Source: Chelonoidis abingdonii (taxonomy: Eukaryota; Chordata; Testudines; Testudinidae). From it: 64,000 nucleotides of DNA. Below, piece by piece: positions 24,843 through 37,339 of the stretch; position 1 is the first letter of the stretch; each line of letters opens with the position of its first letter. Location of the stretch: assembly GCF_003597395.2 (NCBI RefSeq), contig NC_133776.1:41263928-41327927 (forward strand). The letters run 5' to 3'. The notes under the pieces are model-generated. The model was not told the DNA's origin, ran no database searches, and was given only the letters and a program-made list of their open reading frames with translations. A program made the translations under genes and the position numbers.

Positions 24843-24997
24843 TGTTTACACTGTAAAGAAAAATCCATGGCACAGAGTCTCAGAGCCTGGGTCAGTTGAC
24901 CTGGGCTCATGGGGCTGGGCTGTGAGGCTAAAAAACAGCACTGTAGACATTCTCACTTGGGCTGGAGCCCAGGCTCTGATATCTGGTGATGAGGGAG
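24843..24997. mobile_element. Partial MITE (TTTACACTGTAAA end)
   Basis: Segments such as GGTCAGTTGACCTGGGCTCA and CTGTAGACATTCTCACTTGG, with GGGCTGGAGCCCAGGCTCTG, match a turtle repeat in which GGCTGGAGCCC palindromes lie inside GTCTACACTGC-type ends. Only about half the element appears to be present, and the right terminus is not seen. Confidence 0.45.
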
Positions 24998-25675
24998 GGT
25001 GTCAATAACCACTGCTTCCATAACTTGCTTTTGAGGTTTGACAGCTCCCTTGCCCATAGGTTCCAAAGGCCTGAGGATGATACCAAAGCACAAGTCTCTC
25101 TCCCTCCCAGCTTGCAGATATCAGTTGGATGAGATTACAGATAGGAACTCCAGGATGGCACACTGCCTCGTGAACCTGCTGGTGATGGGAAGTGTTTGGC
25201 CCCTGGAAAAGTAATATGTTACATAGGCCTAAGGCTTCCATTGACCAAGGCTAAGTCCCTCAGACTGTTTATTGCCAGTTTTATTTGTGGGTTTCTGAAA
25301 GAGTTGAACAGAAAAATCATTAAAATTTTATTGCTGCAGTTTCTGTGTCACTGGCACCAGATAATAAATTATTTTAAAAAAACTTAAGTTTGACTTTTTC
25401 TTCAATGACTAGGAAAATTAAAGTAGTCTCCAAGAAAAGATTTAAAATATCAGCCATTTTCAAAAATAGTCCTTTATTGCTAGCTATTGGAATGATATAA
25501 TGATGAAAAATCAGCCTCAAAATATTGAGCTGAATAACAAAGACTAATGGAACATTAATTTGGCTCTACTTCACTTTGTGTAATGCTGCTTATGACTCCC
25601 TGTGTCAACAATGGAGCAAGTTCACTTAACTTTTGCTTGAAAGTTGTGCTGCTGAATTTCGGATGCAAATGTCAG
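24998..25675. other. Unassigned DNA
   Basis: No gene or nameable repeat was recognised. Confidence 0.6.
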
Positions 25676-25770
25676 TACAGATTCTTAAGTGGTGTAAATC
25701 GAATGCACTTCCATTGAAGTTAGTGGAGCTAAGATCATTTGTATTAGCTGAGGATCTGGTCAGCTCTCTT
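25676..25770. repeat. Palindromic repeat (GTGTAAATC / GATTTACAC type)
   Basis: GTGGTGTAAATCGAATGCAC, CCATTGAAGTTAGTGGAGCT and GTATTAGCTGAGGATCTGG are the three landmarks of a fold-back repeat whose centre is CCATTGAAGTCAATGG-like. It is decayed but readable. Confidence 0.5.
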
Positions 25771-28765
25771 CAGGCTCTAAAGAAAATATTTAAGGATATG
25801 TTAATTGTGGTATCTCTCTTGCCCCTCCTGGTTTTCAGTTGGTTTGGTTAATGTTCATAAAAGAAAATCTTATTTTCAGCATAGGCTGTAATAGCATTAA
25901 AAAGACCTTTTTAGATCCAGATATATACACTTCAAAAGCAGGGGCATTTTACCTGAACTTTATTTATTTAACTTATTTTTTTTACTTCACAAACATCCTC
26001 TTTTTCTGCAACCACTTTCTGAGGTGTATTGTGGCTTCTCCAGTGTATAGTGTTTCTCCCTTTTTAGCTCTGTGCCCTTGATTAAGGTTAGCCACGTGTT
26101 CATAAAACACTCAAACCAGGAGATGGTTTGAGCAAGTCCTCTGTTCATCTTTCCCTCTTCAAATCGATTTGAAATATTTTAGCTCTGCTTACATTCATTT
26201 TTCTGCTGTTAACCTTCCCAGACTGGACACATTAGGTACTGCAAAGTGAAATTTCAAATGTGAAAATTAAAAATTTTGCAATATCCCATATATTCCAATT
26301 CCCACAATTCTTTCTGTTTGTTTGTGTTTCCCTAGTTTAATGAGAGAATAAAAATTGGAACTTTTTAATGTTATAGTAGTTATAGTTCAACAATGTTGTG
26401 AGCAGATAATGGCTTTGGTATATTTAATACTCCTTCATGACAGATCAGAAGGTGAGATTGTTTGCATTAAGATGGTGCAAACATAAGATTCAAGAAAAGG
26501 AATTTGTATAGTACTATTTTGCTTTCACATTTCAAGGGAAGAATACTTAAGAAACTGATATCTTGGCCATCATATAAGGTAGTCAGCAAGAAAAAGTGTC
26601 AGTTTCCAGTAGTTCTGAATAATTAGGCTGCTGGTCAGTGCAAAAGGATATTCCTAGTTTTGTGTGTGTGAGAGAGAAAGAGAGAGAACCACTAAAATTA
26701 TCTTGGTGGCAGTGGCAGCAAATCAGTCAAGGATGACTGAATAGACATGAAATTTGAAAACGCTTCTTATTTGTAATCTGCTTGGAGTACCTAAGCACGT
26801 CAGTATTACAATGTGAAGAAACTTGCCGCAACTGCTGCCTCTGTTATCTTTCTTTTTGGGGTAAATCAAGAACTCCAAGCTGAAGTGCTGTTTTAAGTCC
26901 CCTTTAACAGGCACTAACTTTCTAAAATTAAGATAAATAAAAAATATTTAAAACAAGCAAACAATTTCTCTGCCAGTGTAGCAGCCAACTGAATAAAGAT
27001 AATCAATGAGTTAGTAATATCCTATGACATTTAATGCTTATTGACGATATATTGTTTACAGAGAGAGGTAGCTCAGATTTAGCTAATGGTACTGTGTTGA
27101 GAATGCTAAGTAAGCTTCAGGATAAAGAGTAGCATGTGATGTAAGGCACAAATTAACTGTGCACATTTAAGGCTCTTGGGTTTAAAGTGCCTAAATGGCT
27201 TGATGATGTGTACTACATTAGTACTTATCCTGTGATGGATTGTGGGCAGAAACACCAAAGGAAGCTGGACCAAGAGTTATATTCGGTCTTTACATATTAG
27301 CAGGAATATGGAACATGTTTTTTATTTGGGGAAAAACAGTCAGCTGAGCTTTATACTAGCGTTAAACTTAATTTCAAACAGAGATAGAGTTTAGAGAAAA
27401 CACCTTTTTGTTCATTATAAAATTGTGTAGAAGACACAGGAATTCTTATCTAGTAATTGATATTTAGAAGATGCTGCTTTTTTTATTATTATTTCTATAA
27501 TGTAACCCTCCTTTCACCCACCTTCTCTCTCCCATTCTACCACCCAAAAATTTATTTTGATTACTGTTTATGTATTCCACTCTGCTGACATTGTTACATA
27601 CAAACTTTTTTGTGGGAATTATTATTTTCAGCCTTGTTTAATCTAGCTGCTAGAATTACAATCAAATTAACTGGCCAGGTATTCCTAAAATATTCAACTG
27701 GGAAAAAAATGTTTGGCACCTTTTAAACTATAAAAGGCTTGTGTTGGGATGTGACTAAACTAAACAAAATGTGCCTTGATTTTATGACTCTTATGCCTCT
27801 GTCTTCAGCTGTGGAGATTCCTTTATTGTTTCTTATTAAAGGATGCCTGTGGGACTGCACTATTCCATGATCTAAACTTATTTCTGGAATGGAAGAAAAA
27901 CAAAAATCTTGAAATTTCATTCAAAACAAAATTCTGTGGGAAAAAATTAGTCAATTGAAACATTTTGTTATGATAAAATCAAAATGTTTCATTCAGAATT
28001 CAACTTTTTTAAAACTATACTATACTGGAACATTTTTGAAGAAGTCATTTGAAAATGAAAAGTCAGAACATTCCATTCTGAAAGTGTCGAAACGTTTTGA
28101 CATTACTGAAAGGCATTCTCTTTTTTCCTAAATGTAGTTTCATGAAAATTGATGCATGTATGCAAAATGTTTTGCTTTTGATGAGTTGGCATTTGTGACT
28201 GGAAAAACACTTCCTTGGAAAATCCTCAAATAGCTCTCATCCTGACCCCACCACTGCTGCTCCCTTTACAGCTGCAGTTTGTAATGCCTGTCTGTGTACC
28301 TTTGCTTACTGGAAGTAGGCTGCTCTATGAAATGTAGCTCTGAAAGTCAGGCTGCTTCTCTTTTCCGTGTGAGCTGCCTGAGCCAAATGCTACTTCAGTA
28401 GCAACAAAAATGTTTCTTCAAAGAGCAGGTTAAGAGGTGCCTTGATCACTGTCTTGGTTTACCTACACAAAAAGAGGAGGTTTACCAACACAAAAAGAGA
28501 CCTACTGATGCTAGAGGGCTGTTCAAGCTAGCAGGCAAAAGCTCAAAAGATCCAGTGATTGGGTGGTGACATTAGAAACTGAAGATAAGGTTCAAATTTT
28601 TGGCTGTGAGGGTAATTACCCATTGGGGCAGCTTACCAAAAGGATGTAGTATTTCAATATCACTTGGATTCTTTAATTCAGGAAAGGCTGCCTTCCTAAA
28701 AGGTATGTGCTCTAGTTTAACCACAATGTATTGTGCTAGATGCAGGGGTTGCTAAATGAAATTCC
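25771..28765. other. Unassigned AT-rich DNA
   Basis: No gene or exon was recognised. A short purine-rich microsatellite-like run (TGTGTGTGTGAGAGAGAAAG) lies at about 26661. Near 28010-28130 there is a run of TTTTGAAAATG-like words without further structure. Confidence 0.6.
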
Positions 28766-28850
28766 TCTGTAGCCTTTGTTATGCAGGAGGTCAGACTTAG
28801 ATGATTGTAAAGTCACTATCTGGCCTTAAAATATGTGAATCAGAAAGTCT
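28766..28850 (+). mobile_element. CR1-type 3' tail fragment
   Basis: The segment TTATGCAGGAGGTCAGACTT...GATGATTGTAAAGTCACTATCTGGCCTTAAA matches the 3' end of an older CR1 subfamily (GAGGTCAGACTAGATGATC followed by a CTTCTGGCCTTAAA segment). Only the last part of the 3' UTR is present. Confidence 0.55.
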
Positions 28851-29755
28851 ATAATAGTTTGTCAATGGGAGTGGTAATGCTGATTTCAACAGGAGCAGTG
28901 TTAGGGCAGCGCTGGGTGCTTTTGAAAACCTCACTCATAATTGCTAATGCAGTTTTGTAGCCAGAAGGGCAGGTGACTTGCCGATAATTGTGTGAAACAA
29001 GTTTGTAACAGACAAGTGACACACCAACGGGCACAACATTCTGCACTTAAGAAACAGGAAATCAGAGCAGGCTGATTGTACTTAAACTCCTGACAGAACC
29101 AAGCATCTGCTAGTTTTTCCCCTCGGAATGAGGTATGGAAGTAAAGGGGTTTTCGCAACATATGTAGCACAGTAACTTGCATGCTGAATGATTTTGCACG
29201 GTTAACTAGATAATGTACAAAAGAGACAGGCTTTATGGTCCCAAATCCTCCCCTATCAAGTCTCTGAATAATTCATGAATGGCTGACTGACAGCTGTTTT
29301 AATAAGTTGTTGTCAAGAATATGCCTTCAGCTGTCTGACCAGGCAATGCCTGGAGGAAGGGCATTGTAGGATTTTTTATTTGTCATTAAATATCATACAC
29401 TTGCAAACATTTCTTTTAGAGGTCAGCTAATGGGATTATGGATAGTGGATGCCATAGCCGCATCAATAGTGCAATGTGAGCTGCTTGAAAAATTGATATT
29501 TTTTTTCCTGTTCAGGGAGAGAAGCAAAAGACAATGTAAGCCTTTGGCCACAGGAGATTTGTGCTGAAAATTCAAGTTTCTCCCTGGATTCTAATTGTGA
29601 CCTTTTAACAGAAGCAAGAAGGCTAATTAGACAATTAGATTTTATAAGCACTTGGGCTTATTCCCCAAGATATGGCTATGCACTACTAAAAATATCCCCT
29701 GGAACAAAGTAACCTGTACTACAAAGACAAGAGTGTAGCTAGAAGTATGTTAACT
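28851..29755. other. Unassigned DNA
   Basis: No gene or nameable repeat was recognised. Confidence 0.6.
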
Positions 29756-29894
29756 TGTGAATATTTAACAGTTAATCTTTCTGAAGGGGTGGACTCCCCA
29801 AACTAGCCCTACAAGAGCTGAATTAGGCCAGATGAGCCCAATCAGTTAATTAGGCTGCATGAAGGGGAGATTTAGGCTGGAGACGGGCTCACCT

Positions 29895-30047
29895 AGAATC
29901 ATAGAATATCAGGGTTGGAAGGGACCTCAGGAGGTCATCTAGTCCAACCCCCTGCTCAAAGCAGGACCAATTCCCAACTAAATCATCCCAGCCAGGGCTT
30001 TGTCAAGCCTGACCTTAAAAACTCCTAAGGAAGGAGATTCCACCACC
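29895..30047 (-). mobile_element. CR1 LINE 3' end, minus strand
   Basis: AGAATCATAGAATATCAGGG at the left is the reverse complement of the CR1 terminus, followed by TTGGAAGGGACCTCAGGAGG and CCAACCCCCTGCTCAAAGCA, the reverse complement of the 3' UTR and last ORF2 codons. It is nearly identical to the 3' end of the plus-strand CR1 at 35470-35624. Severe 5' truncation leaves about 150 bp. Confidence 0.9.
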
Positions 30048-30204
30048 GAGCTGACTGCAGTGAAAGGGACTACTACTGCTGCTGGGAAAGGCTGTAGTCA
30101 CTCCCTGAGTGGAGTGAGTTGGAGGCTTGCAAATGCAAAGATGGAGGAAGCCTGATATGGAGGAAGAAACCCAGGGATACACAGCAAGAGGGTAGAACTG
30201 TACG

Positions 30205-30857
30205 CAGGGCCAGCTCTAGGCACCAGGTTTCCAAGCATGTGCTTGGGGCGGCACTCCGGCTTCCTTTTTTTTTCGCTTGGGGTACCAGGAGCCAGCCCTG
30301 AGCGGAGGTGAGCTGCAGCTGTGGGGGGCGTGGGGAGGGCTGCAGGAACTAACCCCTGGGAGGGGGGGACAGAGGAACCACCCCTCTCAGCTCACCTCTG
30401 CTTCATTGCCGCCTGCTACCCCAAGCACGCTGCTGCTCTGCTTCTCCCCCATCCCTCCCAGGCTTGCCGCACAAGTCAGCTATTTTGTGGCAAGCCTGGA
30501 AGGGAGAGGAGAGAAGCGGAGCGGCGGCGGTGCGCTCAGGGTCGCAGGCAGGGTGGAGGTGAGCTGCGGCAGTGACAGGTGTGGGGAGGGCCACAGGAAG
30601 TAACCTGTGGAGGGAGGGGGCAGAGGAGCTGCTGCCCCCCAGCTCACCTCCTCCCCCGACCGTGCTGCCGCTCTGCTTCTCCACCTCCCTCCCAGACAAG
30701 CCTGGAAGGGGTAGGAGGGGAAATGTGGCATGCCTGGGGGAAGAGGTGGGGCTGGGGATTTGGGGAAGGGGTTGGAATGGGGCAGAGTTGGGGTGGGGCT
30801 AGGGGGCATGGGAAATTTTTTTTGCTCAGAGCGGCAAAAAACTTGGAGTGGGCACTG
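30205..30857. mobile_element. hAT-type MITE with 8-bp target duplication
   Basis: The left terminus CAGGGCCAGCTCTAGG and the reverse complement of the right terminus (CAGTGCCCACTCCAAG) form an imperfect inverted repeat. Flanking ACTGTACG (30197-30204) and ACTGTATG (30858-30865) are a 7/8 match, the 8-bp length of hAT. The interior is very GC-rich and holds overlapping open frames on both strands up to 154 codons (30480-30944 minus), all proline/glycine/serine-rich composition artefacts with no transposase motif. Confidence 0.8.
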
Positions 30858-31245
30858 ACTGTATGGCGACTGTGGCTGCTTGTTATAGGGTCCGTGGGCT
30901 GCAACCCAGTGTAGAGGGTGGGCCTGAGTTCCCCTACCAGCCACTGGGGAGTGGCAAAGGCATTAGATGCACCAGGGAGTCAGCAGGTCTAGAAAGACGG
31001 TGAATTCCCCAGAAGGGGAGGAATTTAGTGACCTGACCCAAGGGTCAAGCCACAGAGCAGAAGCTGCAGATCCAGGAGTGCGTGGGGCAGCAGACCAAGA
31101 CAAGATGGGAGAAGACAACACCAGAGGGAGAGCACAAGCTGGCAGAGCTAATCCCCAGGATGCTCAGAAGGAGGCACCACTTGTCGGGAGTAGACTTGAT
31201 GACAGTTTTTTGAAACATTTGGAAAACTGCTACTTTTCAGGGGGT

Positions 31246-32317
31246 ATTTATTAGTTAATTTACCAATGCTTGAGTGTGTCATCCCATGTCAAATCAACCA
31301 ACACTTCTCAATGTTCTTGTGCATGGTCACAGAAATTTGGGCACACTTTTATAGAAGGGCCTCTAATCTGATTGGTTGCCAAACTTGGTAACTTGGTCTG
31401 CTCTAATAGGAAGTTTAATGAATTCTACTGAACTGCCTTCTCAAAAAAGTGATAAAAATTTAGCCTGATTTTTCCCCCTTCAGATTCCAAGGAAATAGCA
31501 AGATTTAGCAGAAATACTTCAAGGCAGAGTATAAAACGGAACCTAGGATTGCTATAGCCATGTAAAGCAATATGTACATTTGCGTTTTATGGATAAGCAA
31601 ATAGTGGACTACAAACTACAATTTTGGTTGGCAAAGCATTCCCTAAAGGCAATGTTTAGACATTTAACTCTGCAAGGAAAAAATTCAGAAACTTGATTTT
31701 TTTATGCATAAGATAATGGCACATGTGCACCTGTTTATCTTGGGTGTGAAGCAGCATTGGGCTGTTTCTAGAACTCGAGGTAATATTTATGTCACCCAGA
31801 ATTTATGTTCAAGCACTTAAACAAATGCACTTATGGAGGCATATGCCAGGTTGTAGTTTTAAATCTCCAATAGCATTTGAATTTGGGCTACTAGGGTACC
31901 TTTTATCACCAGGATGTTGGAACCTTAATAAAAATAGATACAACTTTCTGTACTACATGCTATGCAAATATTGTACACTTTCCTCCAAAAGATGAGATTT
32001 TCAGTGTTTGTTGTCAGTTGTGGTTTCAATGCAGATTGGCCTGAGTGTGAATATTCTTAACAGAGAGTGGTTGGGTAATGATTTTATTGAGCATTAGCAT
32101 CACCCAAAGCTTCCGAAAAGAAGCCTGTGTTTTTGACCTAAGTTTTCCCTCCAGATGTTAATATATCTAAAAAGGTTCTTCTCTCTTCCCCCTCCCCCCC
32201 CCAATTTACTTTAAAACTAATAATCTCCAATTTTCACAAAAGAAAACTGCGTGGTTTATATTAAGCCAAGGGTGAGGATGAGCTACACTAGCTACATATA
32301 CATGCAGTAAATATTGA
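31246..32317. other. Unassigned DNA
   Basis: No gene or nameable repeat was recognised. There is a short C run near 32190. Confidence 0.6.
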
Positions 32318-32396
32318 GTCTTTTGATCTCACCAATTTTGTGCTGATGTAACTCTTAATGGACTTAGTGCTATTGATGTGAGATCAGATCTAGTAC
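32318..32396. repeat. Palindromic repeat (GATGTAACTC type)
   Basis: TTGTGCTGATGTAACTCTTA, ATGGACTTAGTGCT and GTGAGATCAGATCTAGTACT are decayed landmarks of the fold-back repeat family also seen at 25676. The arms pair only partly. Confidence 0.4.
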
Positions 32397-33144
32397 TTTG
32401 GTCATTTTTTTTTTCTATTTATCACTGAAAATGTCAGTGAGTCTGCCATTTCAATACACTTTTGCCTCTAAAGAGGGAAGAATAGGATTTGTTTGACTGA
32501 GGATTTGCTCTGGTTTTGAAGAGTTGAAAGCTCTCTTATTCACAAAAAAAAATTACAATTGTAGTGAAATGGGTAAACAGGTTAATCTCTTGCATATTAT
32601 ATTCTGAGGTTTGCTCAGCAATAACTTGGACTAGTGGATGAGAAAAGTAATTGCGGGGCTCAAATATATTTTCATCTTGTGCAAAGTTTGTTGTAGCCTG
32701 AGGAGTGGGAGGTGTTCGTAAGCTAGCTCAGTTGGTTTTACTCAGAGTTCAGGTGAATAATTTACCGACAAGAAGGCAGGTTTCATAGTTTGTTAGGAAC
32801 TATGTGATCAACACTAGTCTCTGTTGGATCTCTTTTAGGTCACGTATAAACAATACTGTATTCCTCTTTATGCAACAGGTTACATTATAGACAAGATTGT
32901 GCTACAGTGCACTACAGTTCAGCCTCTTAAAGCAGAAGATGAATAAAGTATAAATTTCACATTTTGCTCATACATTATTCATGAGAATTATTATGGGTTA
33001 GAATACTAAGTGAAAGGCAAATTTCAGCAATACTGGCTAGTTCAGTCAAGCACATTCTACAAGAAACAAATAATGCCATAATTTCAAATGTGTACAAAGC
33101 GAGGTGCTGAAAATGGACCATATCCATTGAATGCTGAGTCCAGA
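32397..33144. other. Unassigned AT-rich DNA
   Basis: No gene or nameable repeat was recognised. Confidence 0.6.
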
Positions 33145-33258
33145 GACCCCGATTCAGGAAAGCAACCCTGTTAGGAAAGTAATTCAGCATGTGCTTATGT
33201 CCCATTGAACTCAATGAAACTTAGGCATACCGTTGAAGTTAAACACATGCTTAAGACC
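33145..33258. repeat. Palindromic repeat (CATGTGCTTA / TAAGCACATG type)
   Basis: CCCGATTCAGGAAAGCAACC, CAGCATGTGCTTATGTCCCA, TTGAACTCAATG and TTAAACACATGCTTAAG are arms and centre of the fold-back family also seen at 9706. The centre CCCATTGAACTCAATG is close to self-complementary. Confidence 0.6.
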
Positions 33259-33261
33259 TTG

Positions 33262-33566
33262 TCTACATGTGCAACAGCATGTAGGATACATGCGGCTACG
33301 CACCACTGTGAAAGGCAGGCTGCATCCACACGGCGGTATGAAGCTACATGTGACAGTGAAAGGCTCTGGCAGTGGGGAAATGCTGTGACAGCAAGGGGCC
33401 CCCCTACTGCCAGATCCTTTCCTTGCAGCTGGAGTCTTTGACTATGTGAGGGAGAGGCTCAGTCAGGGAGGAGGTTGCAGGACACTACACTGCTTAAAAA
33501 TAACGTTGTAGATGTGGGGGGCCTGGCTTGGACGTGTAAAGAGCTACTCTGGGTACATGCCCTAGA
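33262..33566. mobile_element. Probable MITE beginning CTTGTCTACATG
   Basis: The left end CCTTGTCTACATGTGC is a GTCTACA-type terminus, followed by CACACGGCGGTATGAAGCTA and GTGACAGTGAAAGGCTCTGG, a known turtle MITE interior by memory. The right terminus is only suggested by GGGTACATGCCCTAGAG. No coding capacity. Confidence 0.4.
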
Positions 33567-34389
33567 GTTCAGGCATTTGGAGCACTTTAATTCCCTAAAC
33601 CATCCCTTGCTGTTTCATCTACTATTTAGACCTGTGCTAACTGACTTTCTTGAGGGGTCAGATGACTTTTATAAGCGTTTTCATTAAACTTCAGTTTTAA
33701 AATGGTGAAATTCTCTGGAATTTACTGTTGAGCTTTCACTCTTATTTACAACAATTAAATTCTGATGCTACTTTGAAAGATGGTGCGGTCAAATTGTGTT
33801 GAAAGTTGGACCCAAAATAGTTTTAACAGTGCACTGGAATAAAGATTGAACTCTTTTTCTCAGTAGTGTATTATCGTATACATGAAAAATGACAAATTGT
33901 GAAGGATTATATCTAGTATGTCAGACTCACTGTGGCTCCACATTACTTGAGGGAAAGAGCATGAATCATCCATCAGTTTATTGTAAAACAATGTAGGCAG
34001 CTGTAAATATATCCTGTCTAGAGATTTGATTCCAGTAATCAGCATACAATGACTGCTAGATTACGCAGAACACTTAAAATAAAATAAAATTTTTAAAAAA
34101 AAAAACAGAAAAAGGCTAACTGCTGAAAAATCAACAACAAATATGATATGTTTCGTAGAAAATGAATGCACACTTCCTTACATTTGCTTATGGGGGTCGC
34201 AATCTAAATAGAATACATGTGTAAGAATTACTTGTAGTCTGTCATTCCAGGATAGCATCATCTTGCCTCGTTAAATATTTTTATTTTTAATAGAAGAAAC
34301 TAAATACAGGTCAGAAACTTCTCTGGACTTATTGTAGTTATATTGATGGCACAGAGAACGACTTTCTTATTGTCCTCCTGTAGCTATAA
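33567..34389. other. Unassigned AT-rich DNA
   Basis: No gene or nameable repeat was recognised. An A-rich run occurs at about 34085-34115. Confidence 0.6.
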
Positions 34390-35624
34390 AGATTTAGGTG
34401 TAAATGTAATTGCCTTCTATGACGAGATAACTGGCTCTGTGGATGAGGGGAAAACAGTGGACATGTTATTCATTGACTTTAACAACGCTTTTGATACGGT
34501 CTCCCACAGTATTCTTGCCAGCAAGTTAAAGTAGTGTGGGCTGGATGAACGGACTATAAGGTGGATAGAAAGCAGGCTAGATCATCCGGCTCAACCGGTA
34601 GTGATCAATGGCTCCATGTCTAGGTGCCAGCTGGTATCAAGCAGAGTGCCCCAAGAGTCGGTCCTGGGGCTGGTTTTGTTCAATATCTTCATTAATGATC
34701 TGGAGAATGGTGTGGATTGCACCCTCAGCAAGTTTGCAAATGACACTAAATTGGGAGGAGTGGTTGATACACTGGAGGGTAGGGATAGGATACAGAGGGA
34801 CCTAGACAAATTAGAGGATTGGGTCAAAAGAAATCTGATGAGGTTCAACAAGGACAATTACAGAGTCCTGCACTTAGGACAGAAGAATCCCATGAACTGC
34901 TACAGATTAGAGACTGAGTAGCTAGGCAGCAGTTCTGCAGAAAAGGACCTAGAGGTTACAGTGGACGAGAAACTGGATATGAGTAAATGGTGTGCCCTTG
35001 TTGCCAAGAAGGCTAATGGCATTTTGGGCTGCATAAGTAGGGGCATTGCCAGCAGATCGAAGGACATGATCATTCCCCACTATTTGACATAGGTGAGGCC
35101 TCATCTGGAGTACAGTGTCCAGTTTTGGGCCCCACACTACAAGAAAGATGTGGAGAAATTGGAAAGAGTCCAGCGGAGGGCAACAAAAATGATTAGGGGC
35201 CTGGAGCACATGACTTACAAGGAGAGGTTGAGGGGAACTAGGATTATTTAGCGTGGCAGAAGAGAAGAATGAGGCGGGATTTGATAGCTGCTTTTAACTA
35301 CCTGAAGGGGAGAGGGTTCTAAAGAGGATGGATCTAGACTATACTCAGTGGTAGCAGATGACAGAACAAGAAATAATGGTCTCAAGTTGCAGTGGGGAAG
35401 GTTTAGGTTGGATATTAGGGAAAAACTTTTTTATTAGGAGGGTGCTGAAGCACCGGAATGGGTTACCAAGGGAAGTAGTGGAATCTCCTTCCTTAGAGGC
35501 TTTTAAGGTCAGGCTTGACAAAGCCCTGGCTGGGATGATTTAGTTGGGAATTGGCCCTGCTTTGAGCAGAGGGTTGGACTAAATGACCTTCTGAGGTCCC
35601 TTCCAACCCTGAGATTCTATGATA
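34390..35624 (+). mobile_element. CR1 LINE, 3' half of ORF2 plus 3' UTR (pseudogene)
   Basis: CR1 ORF2 encodes an endonuclease and reverse transcriptase that copy element RNA at a nicked target. This copy starts inside the RT. Frame 34343-34534 gives VDMLFIDFNNAFDTVSHSIL, RT motif A with its Asp, then a TAG. Frame 34601-34921 gives SRVPQESVLGLVLFNIFIND (motif B, QGS changed to QES) and SKFANDTKLGG, motif C in which FADD has become FAND (near 34731-34742), losing the first catalytic Asp. After a second stop, 34950-35540 carries the post-RT region ([34 protein letters not shown]). The element ends CAACCCTGAGATTCTATGAT. Truncated, with stops and a dead active site. Confidence 0.93.
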
Positions 35625-36104
35625 AGATGAGACCTGTAGTTCTGCCTTTTAAAGTTCAGAGTTATGTGGCTAACATAGAATACATGTTCTGCTTTAGTCT
35701 GTGTGGTTTTAATATTTCTAAGGTTGAAGGCATATGAACTAAACTTTCATTGTCTTAATGATGAGCTCTGTAAGACTGGACACACTGGGGTGTTTGGACA
35801 GAATTTATTTAAGTGAAAGAGAGGAGAATATCTATTGTGCTTTACTGGTAGGGAGCTTGATATTTGTGTAAAAAGATCTAACAAACTGGAGTTTTTCCAG
35901 AAGTTAGGTTGACAGTGATCTTTGGGAGGTTTTACCTTTCTCTGCAGCGTGGAGTGTGGGTTGCTTCCCTGGCTATATCTCACTTAATTCCCTGACATCA
36001 GTTTACCTCAGCCCCTCTTATTCTCTGCCTGTGGTGTCTACTTTCAGTTGTTGGGTTACTGGGTGAGTGCTGGGTGGTGTTAATGGACTATGATATACAT
36101 GAAG
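35625..36104. other. Unassigned DNA
   Basis: No gene was recognised downstream of the CR1 terminus. Confidence 0.6.
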
Positions 36105-36150
36105 TTGGACTAGATAATCTGGTGGTCCCTTCTGGCCTTAAACTCTGACT
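36105..36150 (+). mobile_element. CR1-type 3' tail scrap
   Basis: TTGGACTAGATAATCTGGTG followed by GTCCCTTCTGGCCTTAAA is the last part of the 3' UTR of an older CR1 subfamily, as at 28766-28850. Confidence 0.5.
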
Positions 36151-37337
36151 CTAAAAGAGAGAGTACAGAAAAAAAAAATGACATTTTACACGGCAGGAAA
36201 CAAAATGCTGAAGTTTGGCAACAGTCAGATAGCTAATTACTATTTGCTTATAATGACCACCCAAAATTGTTGATACGGCCAGAACTTTCATGATCTTTCT
36301 CACTTCTGTTCTTTGAGGAATCCAAAATTTATTGCTGCCATTGTCTTGGAGTTGTAATTTGTAGCTTTACATATGTAGGAATGTGGATGGGCCTCAGCAG
36401 TACATCTAACCAATAACTATTGAGCACCTAATAGCCTTTAAAATAAGAACCGCAATGTTGGTCTTCAGTGAATCCCTATTTCCTACATATTTTTAATGAA
36501 TATTTAGACCTGGTAGAGCTATTGAAGGAAAATATCTGGTTTCCAAAGGCAGATTAGAAGCAGCAGCACTACAGTTCACACAATCACTACTTACATCAGT
36601 ACAGTCATATAGTATTAAAAAGCAAAAGATAGACAGGCTTTTCCTTATATTTTCTCAGACTTTAGAATATGTTCTGTGATGACCAGCATAGGGTGGAAAA
36701 AGGGAAAGATTTCACTCTGAAGTAATCCTATAGCTTCAACAACAACAAAACTGTAGCCCAATGTGGAAGTTCTCCTCAGAACAATGGTTCAGCAGATGGT
36801 TATGGTTGTTGTAAACCATTTTCTTTCTAAAACTGTTAGTGGGGAGAGGATCCCTGCAAAACAATCTTGTCTGAAACAGCAATTATAGTAAGTTACATTT
36901 ATTTACTGTTTTCCACGATTACAATATGTGTTTTTGTTAAATCAGCGTTTTGGGGGTTATTTTTAAAAAGGCCTATTTGTACTAGCTCACAAAAGTCAAG
37001 TTCTTGGCATACAGCCTTGGGGAGCAGTGTATATTTTGTTTTCATATCTTTATCAAATAAATCTGTAGCTTGAAGGTTTTCAAAGTACAGAATGCAGGAG
37101 ACAGACTTTCTGTTCTGCTTGGGATATGGAAATGAGACCTAAGAAATAATTCAAACAGTAATGTTTAGTGCTGCTGCTTTGAAATGGAAATTGGTTGAAC
37201 AACAAAGATGTTTTCATATGGGCTTGTGATAGGCTTGTTAGTGCCGCCTGCGGGGAAGGAGGGATGAAAGATAAGACATTAAAAAGAAATACTTGATGTT
37301 GTTCAGTTTCACAATGGTCCATCTAGTATTAGCCAAC
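36151..37337. other. Unassigned AT-rich DNA
   Basis: No gene or nameable repeat was recognised. Confidence 0.6.
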
Positions 37338-37339
37338 TA

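Larger units (their letters stand above)
29756..31245 (+). mobile_element. LTR-type repeat remnant, twice interrupted
   Basis: Flanking pieces at about 29760-29894, 30048-30196 and 30866-31245 read like one continuous turtle LTR-type repeat: AATCAGTTAATTAGGCTGCA with GGGGAGATTTAGGC, then GCTGGGAAAGGCTGTAGTCA, then GTGTAGAGGGTGGGCCTGAG with CCCCTACCAGCCACTGGGGA. It is interrupted by a CR1 tail (29895-30047) and a hAT MITE (30205-30857). The termini are not defined and the class is inferred from memory of similar repeats. The open frame 30967-31254 inside it shows no retroviral domain. Confidence 0.4.

Noticed and set aside
30480..30944. 154-codon minus-strand frame rich in Pro
   Set aside because: It lies in the GC-rich hAT MITE at 30205-30857 and runs past its end; no motif is visible.
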